From Gordonia hongkongensis (GTDB lineage Bacteria > Actinomycetota > Actinomycetes > Mycobacteriales > Mycobacteriaceae), in contig NZ_CP095552.1 in assembly GCF_023078355.1 (NCBI RefSeq), forward strand, positions 248,001-312,000: a stretch of 64,000 bases of DNA, given 5' to 3'. Below the pieces are notes generated by a model that saw only the letters and a program-made list of their open reading frames with translations, was not told where the DNA came from and searched no databases. Below, one piece after another: positions 46,011-54,480 of this stretch. The translations under genes and the position numbers were made by a program. The stretch's first letter is position 1. The number at the start of each line of letters is the position of its first letter.

Positions 46011-47402
46011 TCACGACGGCCCGCCGGCGTCGACGAGAAGCTCGTCGGGGACGGGCTGACCTGCGCGGAGGTAGCCGAAGAAATCCTCGGTCTGCTCGGT
46101 GACGGGCAACGCCAGTCCTTCGTCGGTGAAGGTGCTCTCGCCGGCCGGCGTCGTCGTCGTGATGGGGTCGCGCAGCGCGAACATGAGGGACGCGAGGTTC
46201 CAGATGTGATCTCGCTCATCGACGGTGAGCGCGTCGATGGCGCCGCCGACGAACCCGAAGAGTCGGAACGGGTTGAGCAGGACCGACGGACTGGTCGCGC
46301 GAGACACGAGTGCGGCGAGGAACTTCCGCTGATTGACCACGCGCTCGAGGTCGGCGCGCGGGAATGCGCGGGTCCGGACCAGCCCGAGAGCCTGCCGACC
46401 GTCGAGACGATGACAGCCTCTCGCCAGGCGCAGACCGGCTTTGGGGTCGTTGAGCGGTTGGTCGAGACACATGTCGACGCCACCGACCGAGTCGACGAGG
46501 GTGTCGAATCCGCCGAAGCCGATCTCGGCGTAGTGGTCGATGCGGATGCCGGTCAGGTTCTCGACGGTCTGCACGAGCAGCGCCGGACCACCGATGCTGA
46601 ACGAGGCGTTGATCTTCAGGCTGCCGTGGCCCGGCACCTCCACGTACAGGTCGCGCGGGATGCTCACCACGATCGCCTTGCCGCCGCCGGGCGGGTTGTG
46701 GACGAGCATGATCGTGTCGGTGCGGGAGCCGTCGGCGTCACCCGTGGCCAGCGCCCGGCGTTGTTCCTCGGTGAGATCGGATCGCGAGTCGGTACCGACG
46801 ATGAGCCAGTTGGTGCCGGGGGTGTCCGACGGGCGTCCGGCGTAGGCCGGCAGGGCGTCGATCCGGTCCAGTCTCGTGTCGTAGTAGAACAGCAGTCCCA
46901 CACTGCCGAGGACGACGACGAGCAGCAGGATCATCAGGATCTTGCCCACCCGGACCGCGCGGCGCCCCGTGCGCCGGGGCCGGCGAGGACCGGCCGGCCC
47001 CGGGGTCGCGGGCGGACGTCCGACGGACCGGTCCCGGTCGCGACGGTCGCCACGCGGCGGACGAGGTCCACGAGACCGATTGTCGGGGATCGGCTCCGGC
47101 TTCTGGGTGGGCGCATACCCGCCGGGAGCGGGCCGCGCCGATGGTGGCGGCCGATCGGCCGGGGACGGGTGCGGGGGCCGGCCGGTGGGACCGGGGCCGG
47201 GCGCCCGGCGCGGGTCGGGACCGCGTGCAGGGATCCGCGGCATGGCCTGCGGATGAGCGGACGGACCGACGGCACCGGGAGGAGGGCGGTGGCCTTGTCC
47301 GGGTGGTGGCCCCGGGCGCGGAGACGGGCCCGCTGGCCGCCCGGGCGGCATCGGCGGTCCGGGGCGACCTCGCCGGAGGATCGGCGGGTCCTGCTCGTTC
47401 AT
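46011..47402 (-). CDS. LytR-CpsA-Psr (LCP) family protein
   Basis: 463 residues. A Pro/Gly/Arg-rich cytoplasmic region (about 1-150) precedes a single membrane anchor (ILMILLLVVVLGSVGLLFYY, about 155-174). The extracytoplasmic LCP catalytic domain has NWLIVGTDSRSD, SIPRDLYVEVPGHG, KINASFSIGG and LGLVRTRAFPRADLERVVNQ with the conserved Asp/Arg residues. LCP proteins ligate arabinogalactan or teichoic-type polymers to peptidoglycan. ATG 47402 (MNEQDPPILRRG) is favoured; an in-frame ATG 18 bp upstream is possible. Divergent from the APC permease by 116 bp. Confidence 0.88.
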   Translation of the reverse strand: MNEQDPPILRRGRPGPPMPPGRPAGPSPRPGPPPGQGHRPPPGAVGPSAHPQAMPRIPARGPDPRRAPGPGPTGRPPHPSPADRPPPSARPAPGGYAPTQKPEPIPDNRSRGPRPPRGDRRDRDRSVGRPPATPGPAGPRRPRRTGRRAVRVGKILMILLLVVVLGSVGLLFYYDTRLDRIDALPAYAGRPSDTPGTNWLIVGTDSRSDLTEEQRRALATGDADGSRTDTIMLVHNPPGGGKAIVVSIPRDLYVEVPGHGSLKINASFSIGGPALLVQTVENLTGIRIDHYAEIGFGGFDTLVDSVGGVDMCLDQPLNDPKAGLRLARGCHRLDGRQALGLVRTRAFPRADLERVVNQRKFLAALVSRATSPSVLLNPFRLFGFVGGAIDALTVDERDHIWNLASLMFALRDPITTTTPAGESTFTDEGLALPVTEQTEDFFGYLRAGQPVPDELLVDAGGPS

Positions 47403-47518
47403 CCCAACCAATGTACGCATGGGCGGTGGCCACGGATGTCGGTCGGTTGGTTGCCGACGTGGCGTCGAACCGCCCACCTGAGGTCTCGTTCCGGACCGAA
47501 CGGGGTACAGGACACGCC

Positions 47519-48931
47519 ATGACCGACAAACACGTCGCCGACGCCACGTCGCAGGACTCCGGGAACGATGACGCCCGGACCGACGGCGGGCACACCCCGC
47601 TGCGTCGCGCCATCACCGGCAAACTCCTGTTCCTGTTCATCCTGGGCGATGTCCTCGGTGCGGGCATCTATGCGCTCGTCGGGGAGGTCGCCGGTGAGGT
47701 CGGGGGAGCGATCTGGGTGCCGTTGGCGCTCGCCCTCGCGCTGGCGATGCTGACCGCGGCGTCGTATGCGGAGCTCGTCACCAAGTACCCGCGGGCCGGC
47801 GGCGCGGCGGTGTTCGCGCGGCACGCGTACCGTCATCCGCTCATCTCGTTCCTGGTGGGGTTCTGCATGCTGGCGGCCGGTGTGACGAGCGCCGCCGGGT
47901 TGGCGCTCGCCTTCGCTGGCGACTACCTGCAGGTCTTTCTGGACGTGCCCACCACCGCGGCGGCGCTGGTGTTCCTGCTCGCCGTCGCGGCGCTGAACGC
48001 CCGCGGGATCACCGAGTCCCTGCGGGCCAACGTGGTGATGACCGTGGTGGAGGTCTCCGGACTCGTGCTCGTCGTCGTGTTGGCCGGGATCGTGCTGGGT
48101 CGCGGTGACGGTGAGCCGCAGCGGGTGCTGGAGTTCACCGACGAGACGACCCCGGCTCTCGCCGTGCTGGGCGCGGCGTTGCTCGCCTACTACTCGTTCG
48201 TCGGGTTCGAGACCTCCGCGAACATGGCCGAAGAAGTCCGTGACGTGCGGCGGGTCTATCCGAAGGCGCTGTTCGGTGCGCTGATCGCCGCCGGCGTCGT
48301 CTACGTCCTCGTCGGTCTCGCCGTGTCGGTCGTCGCGCCACCGGAGCGCCTGGTGGAGTCGTCGGGCCCGTTGCTCGAGGTCGTCTCGATCGCCGATGTC
48401 GGGATCCCTGACCAGCTGTTCTCCCTGATCGCGCTCATCGCCGTCGCGAACGGCGCGCTGCTCACGATGATCATGGCGTCGCGCCTGACCTTCGGCATGG
48501 CCCGCGACGGGTTGCTGCCGGGTGCGCTGGCGAAGGTGCTGCCCGGTCGTCGGACGCCGTGGACGGCGATTGTCGCCACCACCGCCGTCGCGATGATCCT
48601 CTCGGCAACCGGGACCGTCGCGGCACTCGCCGAGACGGTGGTGCTCCTGCTGCTGTTCGTGTTCGTCAGCACCAACGTCGCCGTCCTCGTCCTGCGCCGC
48701 GACCGCACGGACACCGACCACTTCCGGGCGCCGACGATCCTGCCCGTGCTCGCGGTGATCTCCTGCATCGTCCTGATGACGCAGCAGAGCGCATCGACCT
48801 GGTTGCGCGCGGGCATCCTGATCGTCGTCGGACTCGTGCTCTATCTCCTCGCACGTGTGACCGGGTCGGGTGGGCGCCGGGTCAACGACGACGACATCGA
48901 CGACGACCACAGCCCCGGGCGCCTCACCTGA
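47519..48931 (+). CDS. APC-superfamily amino-acid permease
   Basis: 470 residues with about 12 helices and the APC family glycine-rich helix 1 (FLFILGDVLGAGIYALVGEV) and helix 6 (FVGFETSANMAEEVRD, the G-x-E/D motif before VYPKALFG). It probably imports or exchanges an amino acid or polyamine; the substrate cannot be told. ATG 47519 lies in GGGTACAGGACACGCCATGACC. The 3' end overlaps the convergent cold-shock-like gene by 8 bp. Confidence 0.88.
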   Translation: MTDKHVADATSQDSGNDDARTDGGHTPLRRAITGKLLFLFILGDVLGAGIYALVGEVAGEVGGAIWVPLALALALAMLTAASYAELVTKYPRAGGAAVFARHAYRHPLISFLVGFCMLAAGVTSAAGLALAFAGDYLQVFLDVPTTAAALVFLLAVAALNARGITESLRANVVMTVVEVSGLVLVVVLAGIVLGRGDGEPQRVLEFTDETTPALAVLGAALLAYYSFVGFETSANMAEEVRDVRRVYPKALFGALIAAGVVYVLVGLAVSVVAPPERLVESSGPLLEVVSIADVGIPDQLFSLIALIAVANGALLTMIMASRLTFGMARDGLLPGALAKVLPGRRTPWTAIVATTAVAMILSATGTVAALAETVVLLLLFVFVSTNVAVLVLRRDRTDTDHFRAPTILPVLAVISCIVLMTQQSASTWLRAGILIVVGLVLYLLARVTGSGGRRVNDDDIDDDHSPGRLT

Positions 48932-49529
48932 CGCGGATGTTGTTCGCGCGGTAGTCGTATCCGTCCTGACTCGCTCGCTCGTACTGGAATTCGACGATCT
49001 GCCCCGGCACCAGGTCCCGGAAACCGGTACCGACGATCTCGCTGTAGAACGCCCACGCCCCGCCCGGGGTGGCGTCGGAAGCGAGTACGCCCCAGCCCTC
49101 TTCGCCGTTCCACGACCGAACGGTCCCGGTGGTGTTCGGGCCGAGGGCAGCCGGCGGTGACGTAGGTGTGTCGGTGAGGGCGGTCTCCTCGATAGTCGTG
49201 AATCCGTCCGGTCCGGCGTCACCGACGCTGTGCCACAGTGCAGTTCGGAACACGCCATTGTGCTTCGGATCCGGCCGGGCCACCTCGGTCGGCCAGACCG
49301 AGAGCGCCACATATCGGCATCCGCTTTCCGCTGGCACAGCTATCGCATGGTCGAAGTCGACGACGGTCCCCGGACGCAAGCCCGGCAGGGACAGCTCGTC
49401 GAGATTCTGAACGGCCCGAACACGGACGACGAAGGTGGACACGTGGACGGTGCCGGACAACGCTGGTGACTCGATGACACCCCAGCCCTCGTCGTGGTGC
49501 CATTCGCGGATCATCCCGGTCGTCGACAT
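48924..49529 (-). CDS. Protein with two cold-shock-like domains
   Basis: 201 residues composed of two copies of a cold-shock/OB-type fold: GMIREWHHDEGWGVIESP (about 5-22) and GTVRSWNGEEGWGVLASD (about 134-151), each followed by a strand reading RPGTVVDFD or VPGQIVEFQYE. This tandem arrangement differs from the usual single 67-residue cold-shock protein; the RNP-type aromatic residues are only partly conserved, so nucleic-acid binding is likely but unproven. Stop overlaps the convergent permease gene. Confidence 0.7.
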   Translation of the reverse strand: MSTTGMIREWHHDEGWGVIESPALSGTVHVSTFVVRVRAVQNLDELSLPGLRPGTVVDFDHAIAVPAESGCRYVALSVWPTEVARPDPKHNGVFRTALWHSVGDAGPDGFTTIEETALTDTPTSPPAALGPNTTGTVRSWNGEEGWGVLASDATPGGAWAFYSEIVGTGFRDLVPGQIVEFQYERASQDGYDYRANNIRVR

Positions 49530-49690
49530 CGGTCAACCGTAGGCGCCGGACCCGTGGCGCGACAGTGAATTTCCGTTGGGGCACTTCGCGTCCGGGTGGG
49601 GCGAACGCCGCTAGGACAGGGGTGCAGGCTGAGGCCTGGGAAAACGTGGGATCTCGAGCCCGGAATCCGGACGCGGCGTCATACGGCTTC

Positions 49691-50938
49691 TCAACGCTCC
49701 GCGAGCGATCCGATCTCGGGGGCGTCCGGGCCGAAGTGGCGGAAGAGTGCGCGGCGTCGGGAACGGGTGCCGGTCCATTCCAGATAGCGCGGACCGGCCG
49801 GTGTTCGTGCGATGACCTGGTAGACAACAGTGTTGCGGACCCACGCGAGACCGAACGCCCACGGCACCGCGGGGCGGAGACCGAGGTCGCGCATGCCGCG
49901 CACGCCGAGAAAGCCCTGCAGCATGCTCAGCAGGCGGGCGCGGGTGTAGCGCGCGGCGAGGCGGGGGAACAACCGGTAGTGCAAGCGGCTCTGGGCGTCG
50001 ACGATCGCTGTCGTGAGGGCCGCGCCGGCGTCGGTCACGTCGTGCTGCGCCAGTAAGACCGCATAACTCAGCTGATGCTGGTCGCGTTCGGAGTCGAAGA
50101 GCCAGTCGTCGTCGACGCCGATCAGCCAACCGACGTACTTCCAGAGGTGCATGAGGGCGCGGGAGTCGTCACGACTCACCGGGACGCCGAGGGCGCGGAC
50201 CCCCATCATCAGTGCGCCGCTGAAGAGGTTCAGCGTCGCGGCGAGGTCGGACTGGTTGATCGGCAGACCCCACTGGTCGATGTCCCAGCGGCCGTTGTGC
50301 TCGTACCGCTCGTTGACCAGGGCGTGCATGAGGCGCACATGGACGGTGAGTCGCCAGCCGTCGCCGTCGCGTGCCATCCCGCCCGGTTCGCCGACCGCGA
50401 TGGCCCAGGTCTGCGTCTCGCCGAGTCGTCGGATGACCGTGTTCCCGGTGAGGCCGCCGGTCGCGACCAGCAGGTCGGCGGGACCGCCGAAGCGGTAGCC
50501 GCCGATCAGGGAGAGCTGGAGCAGGACGTCGTTGGCGTTCTGGCCGAACCGCCGATAGACGGCGGCGCCGCGGTCGCAGAGAGCGGGATCGACCCAGTCC
50601 GGTGTCTTCTCGACGAGTGCGAAGAAGTCGCGCAGGGCGTCGGGCGCATCGGAGGGCATGTCGCCGGCGAGGGCCCGCTCGAACTGGCGCATCGTGACCC
50701 GGCCGTCGGCGTCCCGCGGGAGGCGCATGGCCCGAACCAGCGCCGCGGCGGGTTCGTCCCGTGTGCGCAGCCGACGCCCGAGCTCCGCGAGCTCGGCGTC
50801 GCCGGGTTCACGGAGGTGGTTGTAGACCTTGAGCAGTCTGCCGATGCGCCGGCCGCGGGACTCGGCGGCTCGATGGCGTCGCGGGAAAGGGAGGCTCGCC
50901 GGCTCGGCGGTCGGGTCGGACGGCGCATCGACGGTCAT
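49691..50938 (-). CDS. Oxygenase MpaB-family (DUF2236) protein, latex-clearing-protein-like
   Basis: 415 residues of the DUF2236 fold. Visible family parts are TGGLTGNTVIRRLGETQTW, VHVRLMHALVNERYE (heme-axial His candidate), LPINQSDLAATLNLFS and MHLWKYVGWLIGVDDDW. Relatives include the b-type-cytochrome rubber oxygenase Lcp of Streptomyces and Gordonia and fungal MpaB. This copy lacks the Tat signal peptide of Lcp, so cytoplasmic action on another substrate is more likely. ATG 50938 start. It is 110 bp from the CPBP protease gene on the same strand. Confidence 0.75.
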   Translation of the reverse strand: MTVDAPSDPTAEPASLPFPRRHRAAESRGRRIGRLLKVYNHLREPGDAELAELGRRLRTRDEPAAALVRAMRLPRDADGRVTMRQFERALAGDMPSDAPDALRDFFALVEKTPDWVDPALCDRGAAVYRRFGQNANDVLLQLSLIGGYRFGGPADLLVATGGLTGNTVIRRLGETQTWAIAVGEPGGMARDGDGWRLTVHVRLMHALVNERYEHNGRWDIDQWGLPINQSDLAATLNLFSGALMMGVRALGVPVSRDDSRALMHLWKYVGWLIGVDDDWLFDSERDQHQLSYAVLLAQHDVTDAGAALTTAIVDAQSRLHYRLFPRLAARYTRARLLSMLQGFLGVRGMRDLGLRPAVPWAFGLAWVRNTVVYQVIARTPAGPRYLEWTGTRSRRRALFRHFGPDAPEIGSLAER

Positions 50939-51048
50939 GAGACGAATCTAGCGAATCATCTCACCCCGTTCAATGGTGGCCGGTAGGGGCGCACGGTCGG
51001 AGTGCACAGTCGACGGGCAAGGCCGCACGGTCGACGATGTCTCGGTTC

Positions 51049-51846
51049 TCAGCCGACCCAGGACAGATGGTCGCGGAGCAGTCCGTAGCCGATGAAGGCG
51101 ACCACATCGATGACCGCGTGGGCGATCACGGGGGGCCAGATGCGGCCGGTGACCTGGAAGAAGCGCCCGTAGACCACGCCCATGACCAGATTCCCGAGTC
51201 CGCCGCCGAAGCCCTGGTACAGGTGATAGCCGCCGCGGAGGATCGCGCTGGCGGCGAGCGACGCGTTGTCGGACACGCCGAGTTGTCGCAACCGGGTGAT
51301 GAAGTACGCGACCACCACGATCTCCTCGGCGGCGGCGTTGCCGATCGCGATGAGCACCAGAACCGGCCACTCCCACCAGGTGTCGGCCTGGCTGGGCACC
51401 AGGCTCGCATTGAGGCCCAGGGCCCGGGCCACGGCGACGAGTCCCAGGCCGGGCAGACCGATGACGGCGGCGAGAACCAGTCCCGAGGGGATGTCGCGGC
51501 GCGGGGTCCACCGACCCAGGCCGACGCGCGACAGTCCGATCCCGCTGCGCCACAGCAGATATATCCCCAAGGCGGCGATGGCGAACAGTCGGAGGCCGCC
51601 CATGATCTGCCGGACGGCGTCGATGAGACCGAGGTCGGAGCGGCTGGGATTGAGTGCGACCGTGGTCTCGCCGATACCGCCGGCGAGCTGCGCCTCGAGC
51701 AGTGCGAGTGCCGCGGACAGCGCCGAGAACGCGAATGTGAGGACACCGACGATGACCAGTTCGACGATGATGCCGCGTCGTTCGGTCCGGTCGGTGACGA
51801 CCGGGATGCCGTGGGGCGACGGTGTGAGGTACTCGCGCAAGGCCAT
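51049..51846 (-). CDS. CPBP-family intramembrane metalloprotease
   Basis: 265 residues, about 7 helices. CPBP (CAAX-like) motifs are present: EEIVVVAYF (motif 1, E-E-x-x-x-R-like), LRGGYHLYQG (motif 2) and HAVIDVVAF (motif 3). Motif 1 reads EEIVVVAY with no Arg, a small departure. Bacterial members process or protect membrane proteins, including bacteriocin immunity; function here unknown. ATG 51846 start. Confidence 0.8.
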   Translation of the reverse strand: MALREYLTPSPHGIPVVTDRTERRGIIVELVIVGVLTFAFSALSAALALLEAQLAGGIGETTVALNPSRSDLGLIDAVRQIMGGLRLFAIAALGIYLLWRSGIGLSRVGLGRWTPRRDIPSGLVLAAVIGLPGLGLVAVARALGLNASLVPSQADTWWEWPVLVLIAIGNAAAEEIVVVAYFITRLRQLGVSDNASLAASAILRGGYHLYQGFGGGLGNLVMGVVYGRFFQVTGRIWPPVIAHAVIDVVAFIGYGLLRDHLSWVG

Positions 51847-51920
51847 GCCGGTCAGCCTAGGACCCCGCGATCCGTGGTGCGGATGCGTGATCCGCGGGCG
51901 GCGTTGCTACGGAAGCCGGG

Positions 51921-52673
51921 TCAGTCGGGCATCGAGTTCAGGAACGGGCAGCCCGCGAGATTCCGCAGCGCGCGGGACAGTTCGAACACGTCGGAGACCG
52001 GCCGCGCGAACGGGAGGCGGACGTCGGAGTCGCTGTCGAGTCCCTCGATGCGGAACCGGATGCCGAAGCGATCGAGGCCGAGCGGCCGCACCCGTCCGGT
52101 GCGCAGCTCGACGGGAAGCTTGCGGACCAGTTGTCCGACGATGTCGGCGTGGTCGCTGTCGAGATGTTCGAGCCAGCTGCCCTCGTGCTCCCAGAAGGGG
52201 TCGGGGTCGGCGTCGGCGAGCTCGGTGGCCGACACCGACGCCGCGCCGTCCGAGGACGCGATGACCGCGGTGTCGACCTGCAGGCGCATCATCGACGCGC
52301 CGTGTCCGATGTCGAGGAGACCGTCGTCGGGGTGTTCGCCCGCGATCTCGATGGCCAGGTCGCGTTCCAGGTTGCGCGGGACCTCGTGCAACGTGCCGTT
52401 CAGCCAGATCACCGAACGCACGCGTTCACGCAAGTCGATGGGTGCCCAGTCGGTGACCTCGAGCATGGCGGGCACGCCCTCGGCGCCGTCGACGGTCCGC
52501 ATCGCGTCGCCGTCGGTGGGGACGAGGACGAAGGCCTGGGACTCGAAGAGGTGCACGACGTCGATCGGGGTGGCGTCCGCACCCTCGACGGCCAGGATGG
52601 CGGAACCGCCGCGACGACAAGCCGTCTGGATCATCTCGGCATCCGTGGGGCGGTCGGTCGTCGTTCTCGTCAT
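51921..52673 (-). CDS. DUF2470 (HugZ-like) protein under an iron box
   Basis: 250 residues. The C-terminal 85 residues (HADIVGQLVRKLPVELRTGR ... PVSDVFELSRALRNLAG) match DUF2470, found in HugZ-like heme-degrading or heme-utilisation proteins and some pyridoxamine-oxidase-like domains; the N-terminal half is the matching split-barrel region. The start ATG 52673 is 42 bp downstream of an excellent IdeR/DtxR box. The mycobacterial counterpart (Rv3839 type) sits at the same place next to pheA and is IdeR regulated, which supports a role in iron limitation. Divergent from pheA. Confidence 0.8.
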   Translation of the reverse strand: MTRTTTDRPTDAEMIQTACRRGGSAILAVEGADATPIDVVHLFESQAFVLVPTDGDAMRTVDGAEGVPAMLEVTDWAPIDLRERVRSVIWLNGTLHEVPRNLERDLAIEIAGEHPDDGLLDIGHGASMMRLQVDTAVIASSDGAASVSATELADADPDPFWEHEGSWLEHLDSDHADIVGQLVRKLPVELRTGRVRPLGLDRFGIRFRIEGLDSDSDVRLPFARPVSDVFELSRALRNLAGCPFLNSMPD

Positions 52674-52714
52674 GACAGTCTCTCCGGTCGGCGTCGCGGG
52701 GCGCGGGTCGTATG

Positions 52715-52733
52715 AAAGGTAACCCTAACCTAA
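52715..52733 (-). promoter_or_regulatory. IdeR/DtxR iron box upstream of the DUF2470 gene
   Basis: On the minus strand TTAGGTTAGGGTTACCTTT matches 17 of 19 positions of TWAGGTWAGSCTWACCTWA. It is 42 bp before the start of the DUF2470 gene, in the divergent region to pheA. Iron-dependent repression is expected. Confidence 0.85.
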
Positions 52734-52831
52734 ATACCGGGAGCGTACGCGTCAATGGTTTCGACACCCCTGCGTAGAGCCTGGGACACATGCGCGAAAG
52801 GGTCTCGGCAGGCCTGTTCCACTAGGCTCGT

Positions 52832-53830
52832 GTGGTGCCTGTGATCGCCTACTTCGGCCCGCCCGGAACCTTCACCGAGATGGCGCTCGACGCGGTCCTC
52901 GCCGAACAGCAGTCCGCGGCCGGCCTCGACCTGTCGGGCGGGGTCGACCGGGTCGCCGCGTCGAGCCCGGCCGCCACCATCGCCATGATCCGCACCGGAG
53001 ATGCCGACTACGGCTGTGTGCCGATCGAGAGTTCGCTGGAGGGTTCGGTGCCGGCGACGATGGACGCGCTGGTACCGCCCATGGCCGACGGCGCCGACGG
53101 TCGGGTGCAGGCCTTCGCCGAGACGGTGCTCGACATCTCGTTCGCGATCGCCGCAACCGCGCCGATGGCCGCGGCCGATGTCCGCACGATCGCCGCCTAC
53201 CCGGTTGCCTCCGCGCAGGTGCGTCAGTCGATCGGCGAGCTCTTCCGCAACGCCGAGTTCGTGATCGCGAGCTCCAATGCCGCTGCCGCGCAGGACGTCG
53301 CAGCCGGGAAAGCGGACGCCGCGGTCACCACGGGGCTCGCGGCGCGCCTGTCCGGACTCGTGGTGCTCGCCGACGGCGTCGCCGACGCGCGGGAGGCGAC
53401 CACGCGGTTCCTCCTGCTCGGCCGGCCCGGGGTTCCGCTGCCCCGCACCGGCGCCGACAGGACCTCGGTCATCCTCGAGCTGTCGAACGAACCGGGCAGC
53501 CTGATGGCGGCGATGAACGAATTCGCTTCGCGTGGAATCGACCTCACACGGATCGAGTCGCGCCCACAGCGTGACGAGGCCCAGGGCCGCAGCATCACCG
53601 GCCGGTACCGGTTCTTCCTGGACGCGGTCGGACACATCGACGATGCGGCCGTCGCCGAAGCCCTTGCCGCCCTTCACCGCCGATGCGAGCGGGTGGTGTT
53701 CCTCGGCTCGTGGCCCGCGGTGCGCACCACCGGCTCCGCGCCGCCGGACCACACCGAGTCGCTTGCATGGGTCGACTCGATGCGTCGGGGAGGAAGTGAT
53801 GGCGCGGCTGCATCTGGTCCGTCACGGTGA
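52832..53830 (+). CDS. pheA: Prephenate dehydratase
   Basis: Converts prephenate to phenylpyruvate in phenylalanine biosynthesis. 332 residues: substrate-binding GPPGTFTEMAL at the N-terminus, VPIESSLEGSVP, and the TTRFLLLGRP catalytic motif (Thr-Arg-Phe) at about 189-198. The ACT regulatory domain (LELSNEPGSLMAAMNEFASRG, ESRPQRDE) follows. The start could be GTG 52832 or one of the next in-frame GTG codons. It overlaps the phosphatase gene by 32 bp, as in the M. tuberculosis pheA pair. Confidence 0.93.
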   Translation: MVPVIAYFGPPGTFTEMALDAVLAEQQSAAGLDLSGGVDRVAASSPAATIAMIRTGDADYGCVPIESSLEGSVPATMDALVPPMADGADGRVQAFAETVLDISFAIAATAPMAAADVRTIAAYPVASAQVRQSIGELFRNAEFVIASSNAAAAQDVAAGKADAAVTTGLAARLSGLVVLADGVADAREATTRFLLLGRPGVPLPRTGADRTSVILELSNEPGSLMAAMNEFASRGIDLTRIESRPQRDEAQGRSITGRYRFFLDAVGHIDDAAVAEALAALHRRCERVVFLGSWPAVRTTGSAPPDHTESLAWVDSMRRGGSDGAAASGPSR

Positions 53831-54458
53831 GACCACCTCGAACGTCATGCGTCGCCTCGACACCGCTCTGCCCGGTGCCGCACTCACCGATTTCGGTGCG
53901 CGACAGGGTGTTCGGTTCGGTCTCGAGAACGTGCCGGAACAGCACGCGGTGCTGCTCAGTTCACGCGCGCTCCGCGCCCGGCAGACCGCCGAGCTGATCG
54001 GGTCGGTGTGGGATGTGGAGACCGCGGCGATCGACGGCGTGCACGAGGTCCAGGCCGGCGAGCTCGAGGACCGCTCCGACCGCGAATCGCATGAGGTCTT
54101 CCAGGACATCATGCACCGCTGGCACGCCGGCGACCTCGACGCACGCATCCCCGGTGGCGAATCCCTCGCGATGGTCTACGACCGGTACCTGCCGACGGTC
54201 GAGGACCTCGCCGACATGTACCTCACCGGACCGGACCAGCGCGATGTGTTCCTGGTGAGTCACGGTGCGGCCATCCGCCTGATCGCCGCCCGGCTCGCCG
54301 GGATCGACTCCCGGTTCGCCGCGGCGACCCACCTCGGCAACACCGGTTCCATCGAACTCGAGTACTCCGACGGCATCTGGGTGTGCACGCGATGGGGCGC
54401 CACGACGGCCCCGTTCGAGATCGCCGACGAGCCGCTCGTCGACGAACCGATGGGCTGA
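53799..54458 (+). CDS. Histidine phosphatase (phosphoglycerate mutase-like)
   Basis: 219 residues starting MARLHLVRHGETTSN, with catalytic RHGE (His9) and second His in VFLVSHGAAIRLI. The family covers phosphoglycerate mutases and phosphatases; the M. tuberculosis neighbour of pheA is of this type and its physiological substrate is unsettled. ATG 53799 with GGAGGAAG is inside the pheA end (32-bp overlap). Followed by a split dispersed repeat and an IS1380-type element. Confidence 0.88.
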   Translation: MARLHLVRHGETTSNVMRRLDTALPGAALTDFGARQGVRFGLENVPEQHAVLLSSRALRARQTAELIGSVWDVETAAIDGVHEVQAGELEDRSDRESHEVFQDIMHRWHAGDLDARIPGGESLAMVYDRYLPTVEDLADMYLTGPDQRDVFLVSHGAAIRLIAARLAGIDSRFAAATHLGNTGSIELEYSDGIWVCTRWGATTAPFEIADEPLVDEPMG

Positions 54459-54480
54459 CGGCGTCCCTCCGTTCCCTGAG

